This document shows positions 35,535 through 46,181 of a stretch of 64,000 nucleotides of DNA, in pieces (position 1 is the first letter of the stretch; the number at the start of each line of letters is the position of its first letter). Position numbers and translations under genes: made by a program. The stretch is taken from positions 62,001 to 126,000 of the forward strand of contig JAFEMH010000740.1 of the NCBI GenBank assembly GCA_022495995.1, written 5' to 3'. The DNA is from Adenophora triphylla var. japonica. Lineage: Eukaryota > Streptophyta > Magnoliopsida > Asterales > Campanulaceae. The notes below the pieces were generated by a model that saw only the letters and a list, made by a program, of their open reading frames with translations, was not told the DNA's origin and ran no database searches.

Positions 35535-36838
35535 TCCCTCACCCCGTTGTCAGTTCCTTTGATGGGTGAGGTCGAAATTGTAAGGTCGGAGGTTGGGTAT
35601 GCCTTAGGAGGTTTCCCCTTTGCGGGCTGCTGCCTTGGTGCTGGCGAGCCTCTTGTTTTTCCTAATGTCGGCTGATGTTGGCATATAACCTAGCCTCTGG
35701 ACTGTAGTTTGGTCCTTGACTTTGATGACTTGGTGTTAGCCTTGTAACCTTTTGCCGAGCCCCAGTCTTGGGATGAAGTTCATGAGTTTCATCATCTTCA
35801 TGGCGGGAGGGATTTTGTCCCAGAATAGTGGAAGGTCCACGCTGCATATTTAGATTTTGGAGGTCTCCAGAGTGAATCCAGTTAATGCCATGGCATCATT
35901 ATGCTTGATTTCTAACATTGGAATGTCGTTAGTGCTGGTCCCCTCGGTGGTGACGCTGTCGCCGTAGACTGTGGTTAGCTCGTTTCCTTGCATGAACTTG
36001 AGGCATTGGTGAAGGGTGGATGACACGCCATTTATCTGATGCAGCCAGGGACGCCCCAGGATGGCTGTGAAAGTGATTGGAATGTCCAACACTTGGAATT
36101 CGGTGGGGATCATCCGCTTGTCGAACCAGATATTAAGAGTAGCAACCCCGAGAACTGTACGAGAAGTGGAGTCATAGGCCTTGACAGTGTGGACTGAAGG
36201 CTTCAAATATGTGGGCTTGATGTCAAGCAGGTCCATCATCTTGGCGGGCAAGACATTCATTCTGAAACCTCCGTCTACCAGCACACGGGGAAGGCGACGC
36301 TCGTCAAGCTGAACCGTGATGTGGAGCGGCTCATTGTGATCAACTTCAAATTTTGGAAGGTCCAAATCTGTGAAGGTGATAATGTTGCCGTAGTGGATGT
36401 TGCCGATCATCTTAATGACTTCATTTGGGGTTGCGTCCACGGGGACCATGGTACGGGCCAGACTTTCCTCTAGCTTGAGCTTGTGAGGATATGAGGATGT
36501 GAGCAGGGACCAAAGGGAAATGTTCGCCTAGGTCTGCTTGAGCTGGGTGAGGATCGGGTCCTCCAACATTTGAGAGGTGGAGGTTTGGTGGTGCCTCCAG
36601 ATTTCTTTGAGGTTTGATGAGTTGAACTTTGGCTTATCCTTCTGGGGATTATGCTTCTTGTTGGCAGTAAGGTTGCCGAGATTGGAGACTTTCTTATGTC
36701 CTGATGCCTGAACTGTGGTGTCAGCAGGATATTTTTGCTTTCCCACCCCTGTAGGTTCTGAAGCTGTGCTGTTTGAAGGAAGGGAAGACTTGCTGGAGAA
36801 AACTTCCCTTGCATGCTATTGTTGCCCAGAGGTGTCAT
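35535..36838 (-). pseudogene. gag end, aspartic protease and linker of the 17.4-kb element
   Basis: The minus-strand frames read LEDPILTQLKQT, a TAG, then ANISLWSLLTSSYPHKLKLE. The 199-codon ORF 36449-35850 contains RVLVDGGFRMNVLP (active-site D-G-G; the usual Ser after it is Phe) and FTAILGRPWLHQINGV. Homology to the host Tat polyprotein continues through the glycine-rich linker (MKMMKLMNFIPRLGLGKR, about 35760) with three stops, and is lost at about 35540, just before the arrays. RT would begin about 0.5 kb farther on in the host Tat. Confidence 0.8.
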
Positions 36839-37640
36839 GAGGATTCAGATTCTGATCTGACGAGGCTGTATCTGAGAAGCCCCAGTTCTGGTTAAAACCA
36901 TAATGCCGGAAGATGCTTCCGACAAGCCCTAGTAATCGAAACTCAAAGTAGACCCGTGGGATGAAAAAGCTCTCTTTGCGTGGCAAAGCCCCAGTCTGAA
37001 GAAATAACATGGTGAAGCCCCAGTTTGAAGGAATCGCGGTCATCCTGTGGGGATTCTAGAGTGAATCGATGCGGCCCCAGCCGAGTTGAACTCCATGTGG
37101 CCCGACGAGGCAACCGTCCTTGATTTTTTTTCGATTGGTCAACCAAAGTGTATAAGAGGAATGGCTTGTAATGTATACGCGCAAGGACGTATTTTTGAGA
37201 AGTGGGAACGAATCCCGATTTTATGTGGATGCCTAGTTTAATGCAGGAACCAAAACTCGCTTTGGGTTTGACTCTTTTGGGAGAGTATGAGCGTAGAGAG
37301 GTTTGGAGCAGTATATGGAAGCTCTTGCTGTCAGAAAGACAGTGTTTAGCTCTAATTTTCCTATTATCGTTGAAAAAGAAGACTTGTTGAGACATCTGAA
37401 AACATGTTTTATCCATAATGATCACAAGATAGCTTTAAACCCTTTGTTAATGTTCAGGTTGTTCAACCATTAATCCCGATATGAACAAATGTCTTGATTA
37501 ACCGTGAGAAGAAAGTCAACTGATGTCGCGGATCAAAGTTGGCTGTGTGTGAAAGAAAGGTCAGTGTATAGGGGAGGTCATTGATGAGACCGGGTTTATG
37601 GGATTTGTATGTGTTTATGCTCTGGAGCGTTTCTATTTTC
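36839..37640 (-). other. unassigned spacer in the 17.4-kb element
   Basis: No Tat domain is readable. GAAGCCCCAG-type words recur four times at 36879-37085. A 160-codon minus-strand ORF (36943-37425) is basic and resembles nothing I know. It is probably non-coding. Confidence 0.4.
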
Positions 37641-38440
37641 CTAGGTTCTCCTCAGTGTAAGGAGCTCAGGTCGCCATAGTTCTGGCAGAACGGTGCTTGG
37701 CTCTGGGAAAAGGGTATGAACATTTGTGGTCCTTTGGTGCAAAGGTTCAGATGGGAAGTTTGGATGATGAGGTACGGGCCTCAAGGTGATTCCTTGACAA
37801 GTCGTTGTTGACGGCTTCTTCGTTGATTCCATTGCTTCTTGATCAGCGTCTTTCACCGTGGGAGAAAGAATTCGAATGTAGCGTAAGGGCTTATGATGTG
37901 TTTTTGCCTTTGCTTTGACCGCTCCATTGTTATCGACAACCTTCATTCTTCGAGCTTTAATTTTGTTTGCCCATCTGTCAAGCTTGTGATTGGCGGTGCT
38001 GGGTCCTTCGCCTCACTTTTTTTTTGAAGTTCTCGTTTGAACTTTTCTCTCCTTTTTTTTTTGGAAGTTCCTGTTTGAACTTTTCTCTCTTTTTTTCTTT
38101 TTTTTTTTTTTTGAAGTTCTTGTTTGAACTTTCCTCTTTTTTTCTCTTTGTTTTTCTTTTTTTTTTTTTTTGAAGTTCTTGAGGACGAAGGCAAGCTCCT
38201 GCTTGAACTTTCTCGATGCGCACGAGGGCGAAGGCGAGCTCCGAGGTTGTTGTCGACATGGGGTCAATCTTTCGATGCTGAGTGACCTTTTGTTGTTCCT
38301 TGATGTTGCCGCCGTCGTTGACTTGGTCAAGGTGATGGTGGAGACATGTTTTTGGGAAGTGTGTGGCTTGATAGAGGCCTTTGTGGGGTAAGGAAAGTGT
38401 ATGGGGAGGACACCAGTTGACTTTTTCACACCGATTAATC
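37641..38440 (-). other. fragment homologous to the post-integrase region of Tat
   Basis: In reverse complement this region resembles 57985-58330 of the host Tat, for example gttgccgccgtcgttgacttgg at 38305 against its complement at 58025, and the CTCGCCTTCGCCCTCG word next to poly(A) runs. In the host this sequence follows integrase; here it lies between gag and protease. T-rich repeats fill 38018-38190. Confidence 0.6.
38018..38190 (-). repeat. T-tract repeats
   Basis: Four copies of a 50-60-base unit made of a long T run and GAAGTTCTTGTTTGAACTTT. Each contains GTTC...GAAC dyads. Several overlapping lysine-rich ORFs here come from the poly(A/T) runs only. Confidence 0.75.
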
Positions 38441-38692
38441 AGGACATTAGTTATTTCCAGAGTTTATTTGTTGAGCAATGCAAGTGATCATTTAGGATAT
38501 AACCATTTCATTAGTTGTAATGTAGGTGTGCAAATAATGTCTCAAGTCTAGCAAGAAGAGAAAAAGACACTTATTTATAGAAAATTTAAGATTATCTACA
38601 ATGTCCGAGGCGGACTTGATTGAACGAGGAAAGTACTAGAACCTACGAAGGTTGACCAAAAGACAATTGACAAATCTCGAGGATAGGTGCCC
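38441..38692 (-). other. short spacer downstream of gag
   Basis: About 250 AT-rich bases between the gag stop codon and the post-integrase-like fragment. Nothing was recognised apart from a TATA-like ATTTATAG at 38573. Confidence 0.4.
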
Positions 38693-40180
38693 CTACTCTA
38701 GCTGCTCTTTTGTTGTTTGACTGACAGGACGCTTGAGCTTTCCATCTTCCATCAGATTCTGGATCTCATACCGCAGGCCGAGGCAATTATCAGTTGTGTG
38801 CCCATGATACTGGTGGAAGGCGCAGTATTTGCTCCTGTCAAGGTTGGCTTTGGGATTCTTTGGCTTGTAGTCCTCCACAAGTTTGAGTAGGTCTTCTTTG
38901 ATCAATTTCTCCAACATCTTGCTTAGAGGCATGTCTAGTTTGTCGAAGCGACGGGAGGGCCGTCTCTCGGAAGAGTCGTTGCTTTGTAGGGTTGTGTCCC
39001 CATTACTTGACTGATGTCCCTGCTGGAGGTAGCTGACAGTGGTATCTTTTCCTTTGCCGGGGGCCGGTGCAGGGTTGAATGCAGTTGCTGCTCTATACTG
39101 GTAAGATGGCTCTGTGCTCGGGGCATGCTTTTCCTTCGGGTCTTTCTCAGATGGGGGACCCGTATTGACCATGGATCGGAGATCAAGGCAGAAGCGATGG
39201 CCGACTAATGCTTTTACTGATGGCTCCAAACATGACTCGAAGGCTCTCACTTGCTCATCCTCGGGCAGTGACTTCAGGATTTCAGAAAGCTTCTGGCTCT
39301 GTGCCTTGTAAAATTCTTCCTTAGTTTCGTCTGCCTTCTGTTCTACCGGCATAACCACATGCGGGTCGATAGAAACCTCTGGGCTGCTGGAACCTGTAAC
39401 CAAAGGTCCACTGTTGGAGGGAACCATGATATGGGGTTGGACAAATGGGTTTTGAGGGAACGGAGTATAATTTAGTGGATACTGTGGAAACTGAGGGAAT
39501 TGAGGCCATGAAGCAGCTACAGGTTGTCCGAAGTAATGGGTCGGAAAGGTTATGTGGGGGAAACCTGGTGACTGAGCATATTGCTGGAAGGAAGTGAACC
39601 TGGGAGGATTTTGAGAGATATTAGGATCTGTTTGAGATGGTCCAGCACTGCGCCGGTTGTAGTGAGTGAAAAGGGTATTATTGGCTTGGCCGTATATGAC
39701 AGGGGTGCCTTGGGAGGGGGCAATATGAAGCCTTGGTCGGTTGTTTCCTTGGTTCAAAGGAATCCCGTAAGTTGACGGGGAAGGAACCTGGTTGAAGGTT
39801 TGAGGAGTTGATCGGGAGGGCTCGTCGTCCTCGATCAGGACAAAGGTACCGTCTGGCTGGGGGATAGCTGCTATACCTCGCTCATTCAGAAGCTGTACCA
39901 CGAAATTCTGCTGATCTTCCTTCTGCCTTTTGTGAACCTCAAAGGCCCGGATGGCTTCTTCTAGTGTCATATCTGTTACCGGTGGCGGGGTTCCGTTCCC
40001 GTCACGATTTCTCGGTGAGCTTGACATGTCGGAAAGTCTGGCTGAGGGAACTGAGGAACTGTCTGATGCTGCCATAACTGTAATTCTGGCGAGGCGCTGA
40101 CCCGGAATTCTGAACCACTCTCTGTTTGCTGCAGGAAACGAAAGGTATGGCTTAGTTTTCGGAAGGGGTATGTGGCTCAA
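38693..40180 (-). CDS. Gag of the 17.4-kb element (core deleted)
   Basis: An uninterrupted 495-codon ORF. The likely start is the Met at about 40075 (MAASDSSSVPSARL); the upstream extension contains a TTTCCTGCAG that could be a splice acceptor. Residues 70-120 include MTLEEAIRAFEVHKRQ, followed by a Pro/Gln/Phe-rich stretch (120-270). The text then passes from SIDPHVVMP to KEEFYKAQSQKLSEIL, skipping the Gag core with SALRWF that the left copy retains. The C-terminus has a zinc finger of the form CAFHQYHGHTTDNC. It could bind RNA but probably cannot form a normal particle. It is the longest intact gag ORF in the window. Confidence 0.75.
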   Translation of the reverse strand: MSHIPLPKTKPYLSFPAANREWFRIPGQRLARITVMAASDSSSVPSARLSDMSSSPRNRDGNGTPPPVTDMTLEEAIRAFEVHKRQKEDQQNFVVQLLNERGIAAIPQPDGTFVLIEDDEPSRSTPQTFNQVPSPSTYGIPLNQGNNRPRLHIAPSQGTPVIYGQANNTLFTHYNRRSAGPSQTDPNISQNPPRFTSFQQYAQSPGFPHITFPTHYFGQPVAASWPQFPQFPQYPLNYTPFPQNPFVQPHIMVPSNSGPLVTGSSSPEVSIDPHVVMPVEQKADETKEEFYKAQSQKLSEILKSLPEDEQVRAFESCLEPSVKALVGHRFCLDLRSMVNTGPPSEKDPKEKHAPSTEPSYQYRAATAFNPAPAPGKGKDTTVSYLQQGHQSSNGDTTLQSNDSSERRPSRRFDKLDMPLSKMLEKLIKEDLLKLVEDYKPKNPKANLDRSKYCAFHQYHGHTTDNCLGLRYEIQNLMEDGKLKRPVSQTTKEQLE

Positions 40181-40185
40181 GGCTT

Positions 40186-41440
40186 TAAGGCTCGAAAATT
40201 GGACCGTGAAAGGTCGAGAATAAAGATTTGACCGTGAAAGGTCAGGATTGAATATTTGAGATCGGACCGCGGAGGTCTCGATTGGAGATCAGATATCGGA
40301 CCGCGATGGTCGGGATCGATTATTTGAGATCGGACCGCGAAGGTCTCGATTGGAGATCAGAGATCGGACCGCGAAGGTCGGGATCGACTATTTGAGATCG
40401 GATCGCGAAGGTCTCGATTGGAGATCGGAGATCGGACCGCGAAGGTCGGGATATGAGATTTGAAATCGGACCGTGAGGGTCGCGATTGGAGATCAGAGAT
40501 CGGACCGCGAAGGTCGGGATTAGCTATTTGAGATTGGACCGCGAAGGTCTCAATTGGAGATCGGAGATCGGACCGCGAAGGTCGGGATTGACTATTTGAG
40601 ATCGGACCACGAAGGTCACGATTGGAGATCAGAGATCGGAGATCGGACCGCGAAGGTTGGGATTGACTTTTGAGATCGGACCGCGAAGGTCTCGATTGGA
40701 GATCGGAGATCGGACCGCAAAGGTCGGGATTGACTTTTGAGATCGGACCGCGAAGGTCTCGATTGGAGATCAGAGATCGGAGATCGAACCGCGAAGGTCG
40801 GTATTGACTTTTGAGATCGGACCGCGAAGGTCTCGATTGGAGATCGAAGATTGGACCGCGAGGGTCGGGATCGACTATTTGGGATCGGACCTCGAAGGTC
40901 TCGATTGGAGATCGGAGATCGGACCATGAGGGTCGGGATCGACTATTTGGGATCGGACCGCGAAGGTCTCGATTGGAGATCGGAGATCGGACCGCGAGGG
41001 TCGGGATCGACTATTTGGGATCGGACCGCGAACGTCTCGATTGGAGATCGGAGATCGGACCGCGAAGGTCTGGATCGACTATTTGGGATCGGACCGCGAA
41101 GGTCTCGATTGAGGATTGGACCACGAGGGGTCGGGATCTACTATTTGAGATCGGACCGCGAAGGTCTCGATAGGAGTGTGGAGATCGGACCGCGAAGGTC
41201 TCGATTGGAGATCGAAGATCGGACCACGAAGGTCGGGATCAACAATTAGAGATCGGACCGCGAAGTTCTCGATTGGAGATCGGAGATCGGATCGCGAAGG
41301 TCGGGATCGACTATTTGTGATCGGACCGCGAAGGTCTCGATTGGAGATCGGAGATCGGACCGTGAAATTCGGGATTGATTATTTGAGATCGAACCGCGAA
41401 GGTCTCGATTGAGGATTGGACCGCGAAGGTCGCGATTTGA
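40186..41440 (-). repeat. tandem array K, about 80-bp (2 x 40) unit
   Basis: About 30 half-units of the form GATCGGACCGCGAAGGTC followed alternately by GGGAT and TCGATTGGAGATCGGAG. The arms GACC and GGTC are nearly constant while the bases between them vary (GCGAA, ACGAA, GTGAG, CTCGAA). It lies upstream of gag and is absent from the sibling element at the left edge. Confidence 0.9.
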
Positions 41441-42725
41441 GATTTGAAATCGGACCGTGAGGGTCGCGATTGAGGATTGGACCGCGAGGGGTCAAGATAT
41501 GAGATTTGAAATCGGACCGTGAGGGTCGAGATTGAGGAGTGGACCGCGAAGGTCGAGATTTGAGATTTGAAATCGGACCGTGAGGGTCGCGATTGAGGGT
41601 TGGACCATGAAGGTCTAGATATGAGACATTGGACCACGGAAGGTAGCGATTGAGAGTTGGACCGCGAGGGGTCGAGATACGAGATATCGAACCATGGAAG
41701 GTTGTGATTGAGAGTTGGACCGCGAAGGGTCGAGATTTGAGACATCGGACCACGGAAGGTCGCGATTGAGAGTTGGACCACGAAGGTCTAGATATTAGAC
41801 ATCGGACCATGGAAGGTCGCGATTGAGAGTTGGACCGCGAGGGGTCGAGATATGAGCATCGGACCACAGAAGGTCGCGATTGAGAGTTGGACCGCGAGGG
41901 GTCGAGATATGAGACATCGGACCACGGAAAGTCGCAATTGAGGATTGGACCACGAGGGGTCGAGATGTGAGACATCGGACCACGGAAGGTCGCGATTGAG
42001 AGTTGGACCGCGAGGGGTCGAGATATGAGATATCGGACCACGGAAGGTCGCGATTGAAAGTTGGACCGCGAGGGGTCAAGATATGAGACATCGGACCACG
42101 GAAGGTCGCGATTGAAAGTTGGACCGCGAGGGGTCGAGATATGAGATATCGGACCACGGAAGGTCGCGATTGAGGGTTGGACCGCGAGGGTTCGAGATAT
42201 GAGATATCGGACCACGGAAGGTTGCAATTGAGAGTAGGACCGCGAGGGGTCAAGATATGAGATATCGGACCACGGAAGGTCGCGATTGAGAGTAGGACCG
42301 CGAGGGGTCAAGATATGAGACATCGGACCACGGAAGGTCGCGATTGAGAGTTGGACCACGAGGGGTCAAGATATGAGACATCGGACCACGGAAGGTCGCG
42401 ATTGAAAGTTGGACCGCAAGGGGTCGAGATATTAGATATCGGACCACGAAAGGTCGCGATTGAGGATTGGACCACGAGGGGTCGAGATATGAGATATCGG
42501 ACCACGGAAGGTCGCGATTGAGGATTGGACCACGAGGGGTCGAGATATGAGATATCGGACCACGGAAGGTCGCGATTGAGAGTAGGACCGCGAGGGGTCA
42601 AGATATGAGACATCGGACCACGGAAGGTCGCGATTGAAAGTTGGACCGCGAGGGGTCAAGATATGAGATATCGGACCACGAAAGGTCGCGATTGAGAGTA
42701 GAACCGCGAAGGTCACTATTTTAAA
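41441..42725 (-). repeat. tandem array L, 58-59-bp unit
   Basis: About 22 copies of a unit with TTGGACCGCGAGGGGTC and ATCGGACCACGGAAGGTC. It is a descendant of the same GGACC...GGTC dyad as array K. A 326-codon minus-strand ORF (41379-42359) merely reads through the repeats. Confidence 0.9.
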
Positions 42726-43860
42726 GATTCCCGAGATGGGACCATGCAATTGTTGTTTAAGTTTACTGAAAACACATTTTTCTCAGAGTCCTAAATGGTT
42801 GGAAAAGAGCGTGTCTTCTTTTTCGCAACTAATCCTAGAGCTCTAATCAGTGGATCTCGTCACTACGCTTATAAGCCCCTCGTTTCCATTTGTAGATCAT
42901 CTTTCTCGGGACTGACAATCCCGAGCGAGGTCCTATAAGGCAAGCGAGTTCCACCGACAAAAGAAAAAGTGAACTTAAGGCTAGCTGATCACGCAAACTT
43001 CCAACGTATGTGACGCACGGGCCACAGCCGAAGTCAACGTCCTTAAGTTAAGGCGGGGATCGTGCCAAAATTTCGGCATGACCTCTCCTGACTCGCTTGT
43101 GCGAGGGACCTTAGCATTTGGCATTGGCCAAGTTGTGGCTGGCACGGTGCATACGGTGAGGGTTTGGTGACACGGTGTCACATTGAACCTTCGGGTATAT
43201 TTTTCGGCAGAGCTCCGCGTCAAAGTAAAGGCTGAAAAGCTCAAGACTTCGGGTCGGGAACGACCTTCGGTCTCAACCTCACGAGCTTGACTCATGGTGG
43301 GACCCGGCGTAAAAAACATACACTTAGGCTTTATGACACGAGCTAAGCCAAAAACCAACTGGGGTCTTGGACAAAGTGTGACACAAAGAGTGCATGGCTT
43401 ACACGGGCTAGGATGGGCTGTTTGGGACGACCCCGTGCGCCCTCGAAAGGTGTCTGGCAGACCAACCGAGGTGCAACTGATAAGGCCATCCCGGGTTACG
43501 GGTCATAGTGTGCAAAGGTACCGAGGCAGCAAGTGCACGTGAAGTGCAGTGTACCGAGGTAGCAAGTGCGAGTAGTGTGCGGTCACTAAAATTCTTTTTT
43601 TCTGAGTAAAACAGAGATTTTTCAGAATGTGTCTTAAAAAATTTTGATGCGCAGTTCAAAAGATAGCAATGAAAATCAAACATGAATGGGGATGCACAAA
43701 CATGGTATGATTTTGAAAAGATGACAATGTAATGCCTTTGAAAAAACCGTTCGAGGTTTTAAAGTAACACACGCACACAAAAACGAGGAAGGGTAAACGA
43801 AAGTTTGATCCACGGAAGGCTTTTTTGAAAACATCAGCAGTTTTGAAAAAAGTATCCTTG
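42726..43860 (-). other. 5' leader of the 17.4-kb element
   Basis: A non-coding leader, closely similar to 6200-7278. It holds the paired GAGGTAGCAAGTGC and GAGGCAGCAAGTGC blocks (43520-43575) also seen in the host Tat leader. No supported ORF. Confidence 0.7.
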
Positions 43861-43880
43861 TCCCCAGCGGAGTCGCCAAC
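43861..43880 (-). promoter_or_regulatory. primer binding site, 17.4-kb element
   Basis: The minus strand reads GTTGGCGACTCCGCTGGGGA immediately after the 5' LTR. This is the intact form of the Tat/Ogre site, reported to pair with tRNA-Arg. Confidence 0.8.
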
Positions 43881-46176
43881 TGAAATTACCCGGGATTTCG
43901 CGCGGTGCGAAATGCGGTTGTCTTTCGTGGAGGGTTGGTGTCTGAGACCTCGCTTCATGGGAAGGAAAATGAGGAGTCGCCATGCGGTTTTGTAATTTGA
44001 GCCCAAACGTTGAGAAACGGCTTTTGTGAAAATGGTGTCGTTTTTATTGGTAGCAAAAACTTAGGAAAAAGCTTTGAAAACAGGGGATCATTTTTATTGG
44101 TAGCAAAAAAAAGTAAAAAGCTTTGAGTACCAGAGATTGTTAGGTTCGGAGGTCACGTTACGTTTCGGGAAGAGTATTACGAGATCACCCGAAACGCCTC
44201 GTATGACGAGTCTTTCTACCTTTCTCGAAATCGTGTGTGTGTGTGTATTCTGAAATGGGGGCTTGAATGACAAGCTTAATCTTGATTTGAATGTCAAACG
44301 TTGATTAGGTGACTTTGTTTGAAAAGACGAGCGTTTGAATGACAAACGTCGGTTTTGAGACGGAAATGAGCGTTTGCGTGGCAAACGTCGATTTTGAGCA
44401 TGAAATGAGTGTTTGCATGGCAAACGTCGATTTTGAGTTTGAAATGAGCGTTTGCGTGGCAAACGTCGATTTTGAGTCTGAAATGAGCGTTTGCGTGGCA
44501 AACGTCGATTTTGAGCTTTTTGAAAGAGAGTTCGAAGGACGAACTCCGGTTTTGAACCGGACGAGTCATTGTTAATGATTTTTACGGGAAAAAGCGTATT
44601 AAATGATTTTTGAATGTCAAATGGCGGCTTTAAAGTTTGAAGATGAGCGTTTGGATGCCAAACGTCATTTCGCGCGTTTTGAAAGAGAGTTCAAAGGTCG
44701 AACTCCGGTTTTGAACCGGACATTACATTGTTAACGATTTTACGGGAAAAACGTATTAAATGATATGCAATCAACGAATCGGGTTGCGACTCGGACTTTG
44801 AAAAGTAAGTACTATCACGATCCAAACGGGTCGGACTTTGTAAATGACAGTATTTAAAGTGCGGTATCAACGGAATCAAACGATTCGGAGTTGGAAAGTA
44901 CGATCGACGAGCCAAAATGGCTCGGAGTTGTAAATGACGATCGACGAGCCAAATGACTCGGAATTGTAAAGTACGATCGACGAGCCAAACTGCTCAGAAT
45001 TGTAAAGTACGATCGACGAGCCAAAATGGCTCGGAGTTGTAAAGTTGCATGAAAGTAAAGGACGTTCGACGGATCAAACAATCCGGAATTGTAAATGACA
45101 GGAATTTAAATGACGATCGACGGATCAAACGATCCGGAATTGGTAAATGACAAAAAAGTAAATGGAACGGGGTCGGAATGCTGTTTTAACCCGAGATTAC
45201 TTCTCTTACGGGAAGAGAAGAGGATCAGGGACTAAAACGTATCGGACCCCGTTAGACGGTGACGTCTACATTTTGAGAGTGAGAGAGGGAGCTACCTATG
45301 GCTAGGGTCGGCTCATTTGGCTCGGTGGGCATATACGGGATACGAAAAGGTGTTTGAAAGGTGTTTCGGAAGTGTTTGGGCAGAGTTTCCCCTTTTATTT
45401 GGTGTTTAGGAACCTAGGGATTTGGACAGCGTTTCGACTTGTGTCGGTATAGCCTACGATCAGAATCTACCGATGAGTAGCACGAGGGCCCCCGAAGAGT
45501 AGAGAATTCCGCCGACGAGTAGCACGAGGGCCCTCGAAGAGCGAAAGAAAGACAAGCCTTTTGTGCTTGGGGTGGAGGGAGGAGAATTTGGTGTAGGAAA
45601 ATATGAAGGAGGGGGGGTATTTATAGGATGAAAAAACTTGGAGGAGGAAGAAAATACTTGGGGGTTAAGTAATTTGCTTAGAGAGGAAGCAAGGTTGCTT
45701 ACCCTGATGGTTTTCTGCCTTGCGGAAAGAGTCCGGCCGGACTATACCTGCATTTGGGGATATTTTGGTCATTTGGCCTTGAGTTTGACACGTCTTGGAC
45801 ACGTATTTAAGCTGCAGAAAGAGTCCGTCCGGCCGGATTGTACCTGAAATTGGCTATTTTTCCTGATTGAGCTGGCTATATGCGTAGATCTTGTTCTCGC
45901 GTTTGATTTGATATGTGGTGGGCCCAAAACGGAGTTTGTATGAGGGAGTTATGACCTCCGGAAGGTCGAGACGCTCGAAAACGGGAAATCGAATCCCGAA
46001 AGACCCCGAAAAGTACGTTTTTCGGGGAAAGCTGTACTTTTACGTGTGTTGAGTACGATTTGATGTCGGGATGCACGGGGCAGTCCCGAGATGTCTCGTT
46101 GACTCGAGAACGGGGAACTTAACGGGTTCCGCTTAACTTTTAACGGATTTTGACGATTCGGATTTGGGTACTTACA
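43881..46176 (-). repeat. 5' LTR of the 17.4-kb element (2296 bp)
   Basis: Begins tgaaattaccc and ends ggtacttaca on the plus strand. It is about 95% like the 3' LTR by eye. TATA box at 45618-45626, TCCGGCCGGA at 45732-45741 and 45828-45837, TG microsatellite at 44231-44246, internal GGAGTCGCCA at 43973. Confidence 0.9.
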
Positions 46177-46181
46177 CTTCC

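Larger units (their letters stand above)
28787..46176 (-). mobile_element. 17.4-kb non-autonomous Tat/Ogre-type element
   Basis: LTRs 28787-31079 (3') and 43881-46176 (5'), CTTCC repeats at 28782-28786 and 46177-46181, primer site at 43861-43880, polypurine tract at 31080-31097. Internal order in minus orientation: leader, 2.5-kb tandem arrays, gag (40180-38693), a fragment homologous to the post-integrase region of the host Tat, gag end plus protease (36838-35535), then about 4.2 kb of tandem arrays. No RT, RNase H or integrase motif was found on either strand. It must have used enzymes from another element. Confidence 0.9.

Noticed and set aside
38013..38429. lysine-rich overlapping minus-strand ORFs
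   Set aside because: They come from poly(A/T) runs in a short repeat. Three frames are open at once, as expected for low-complexity DNA.
41379..42359. 326-codon minus-strand ORF with a repetitive protein
   Set aside because: It merely reads through array L, whose unit length keeps one frame open. Neighbouring frames are open as well and no known domain is present.
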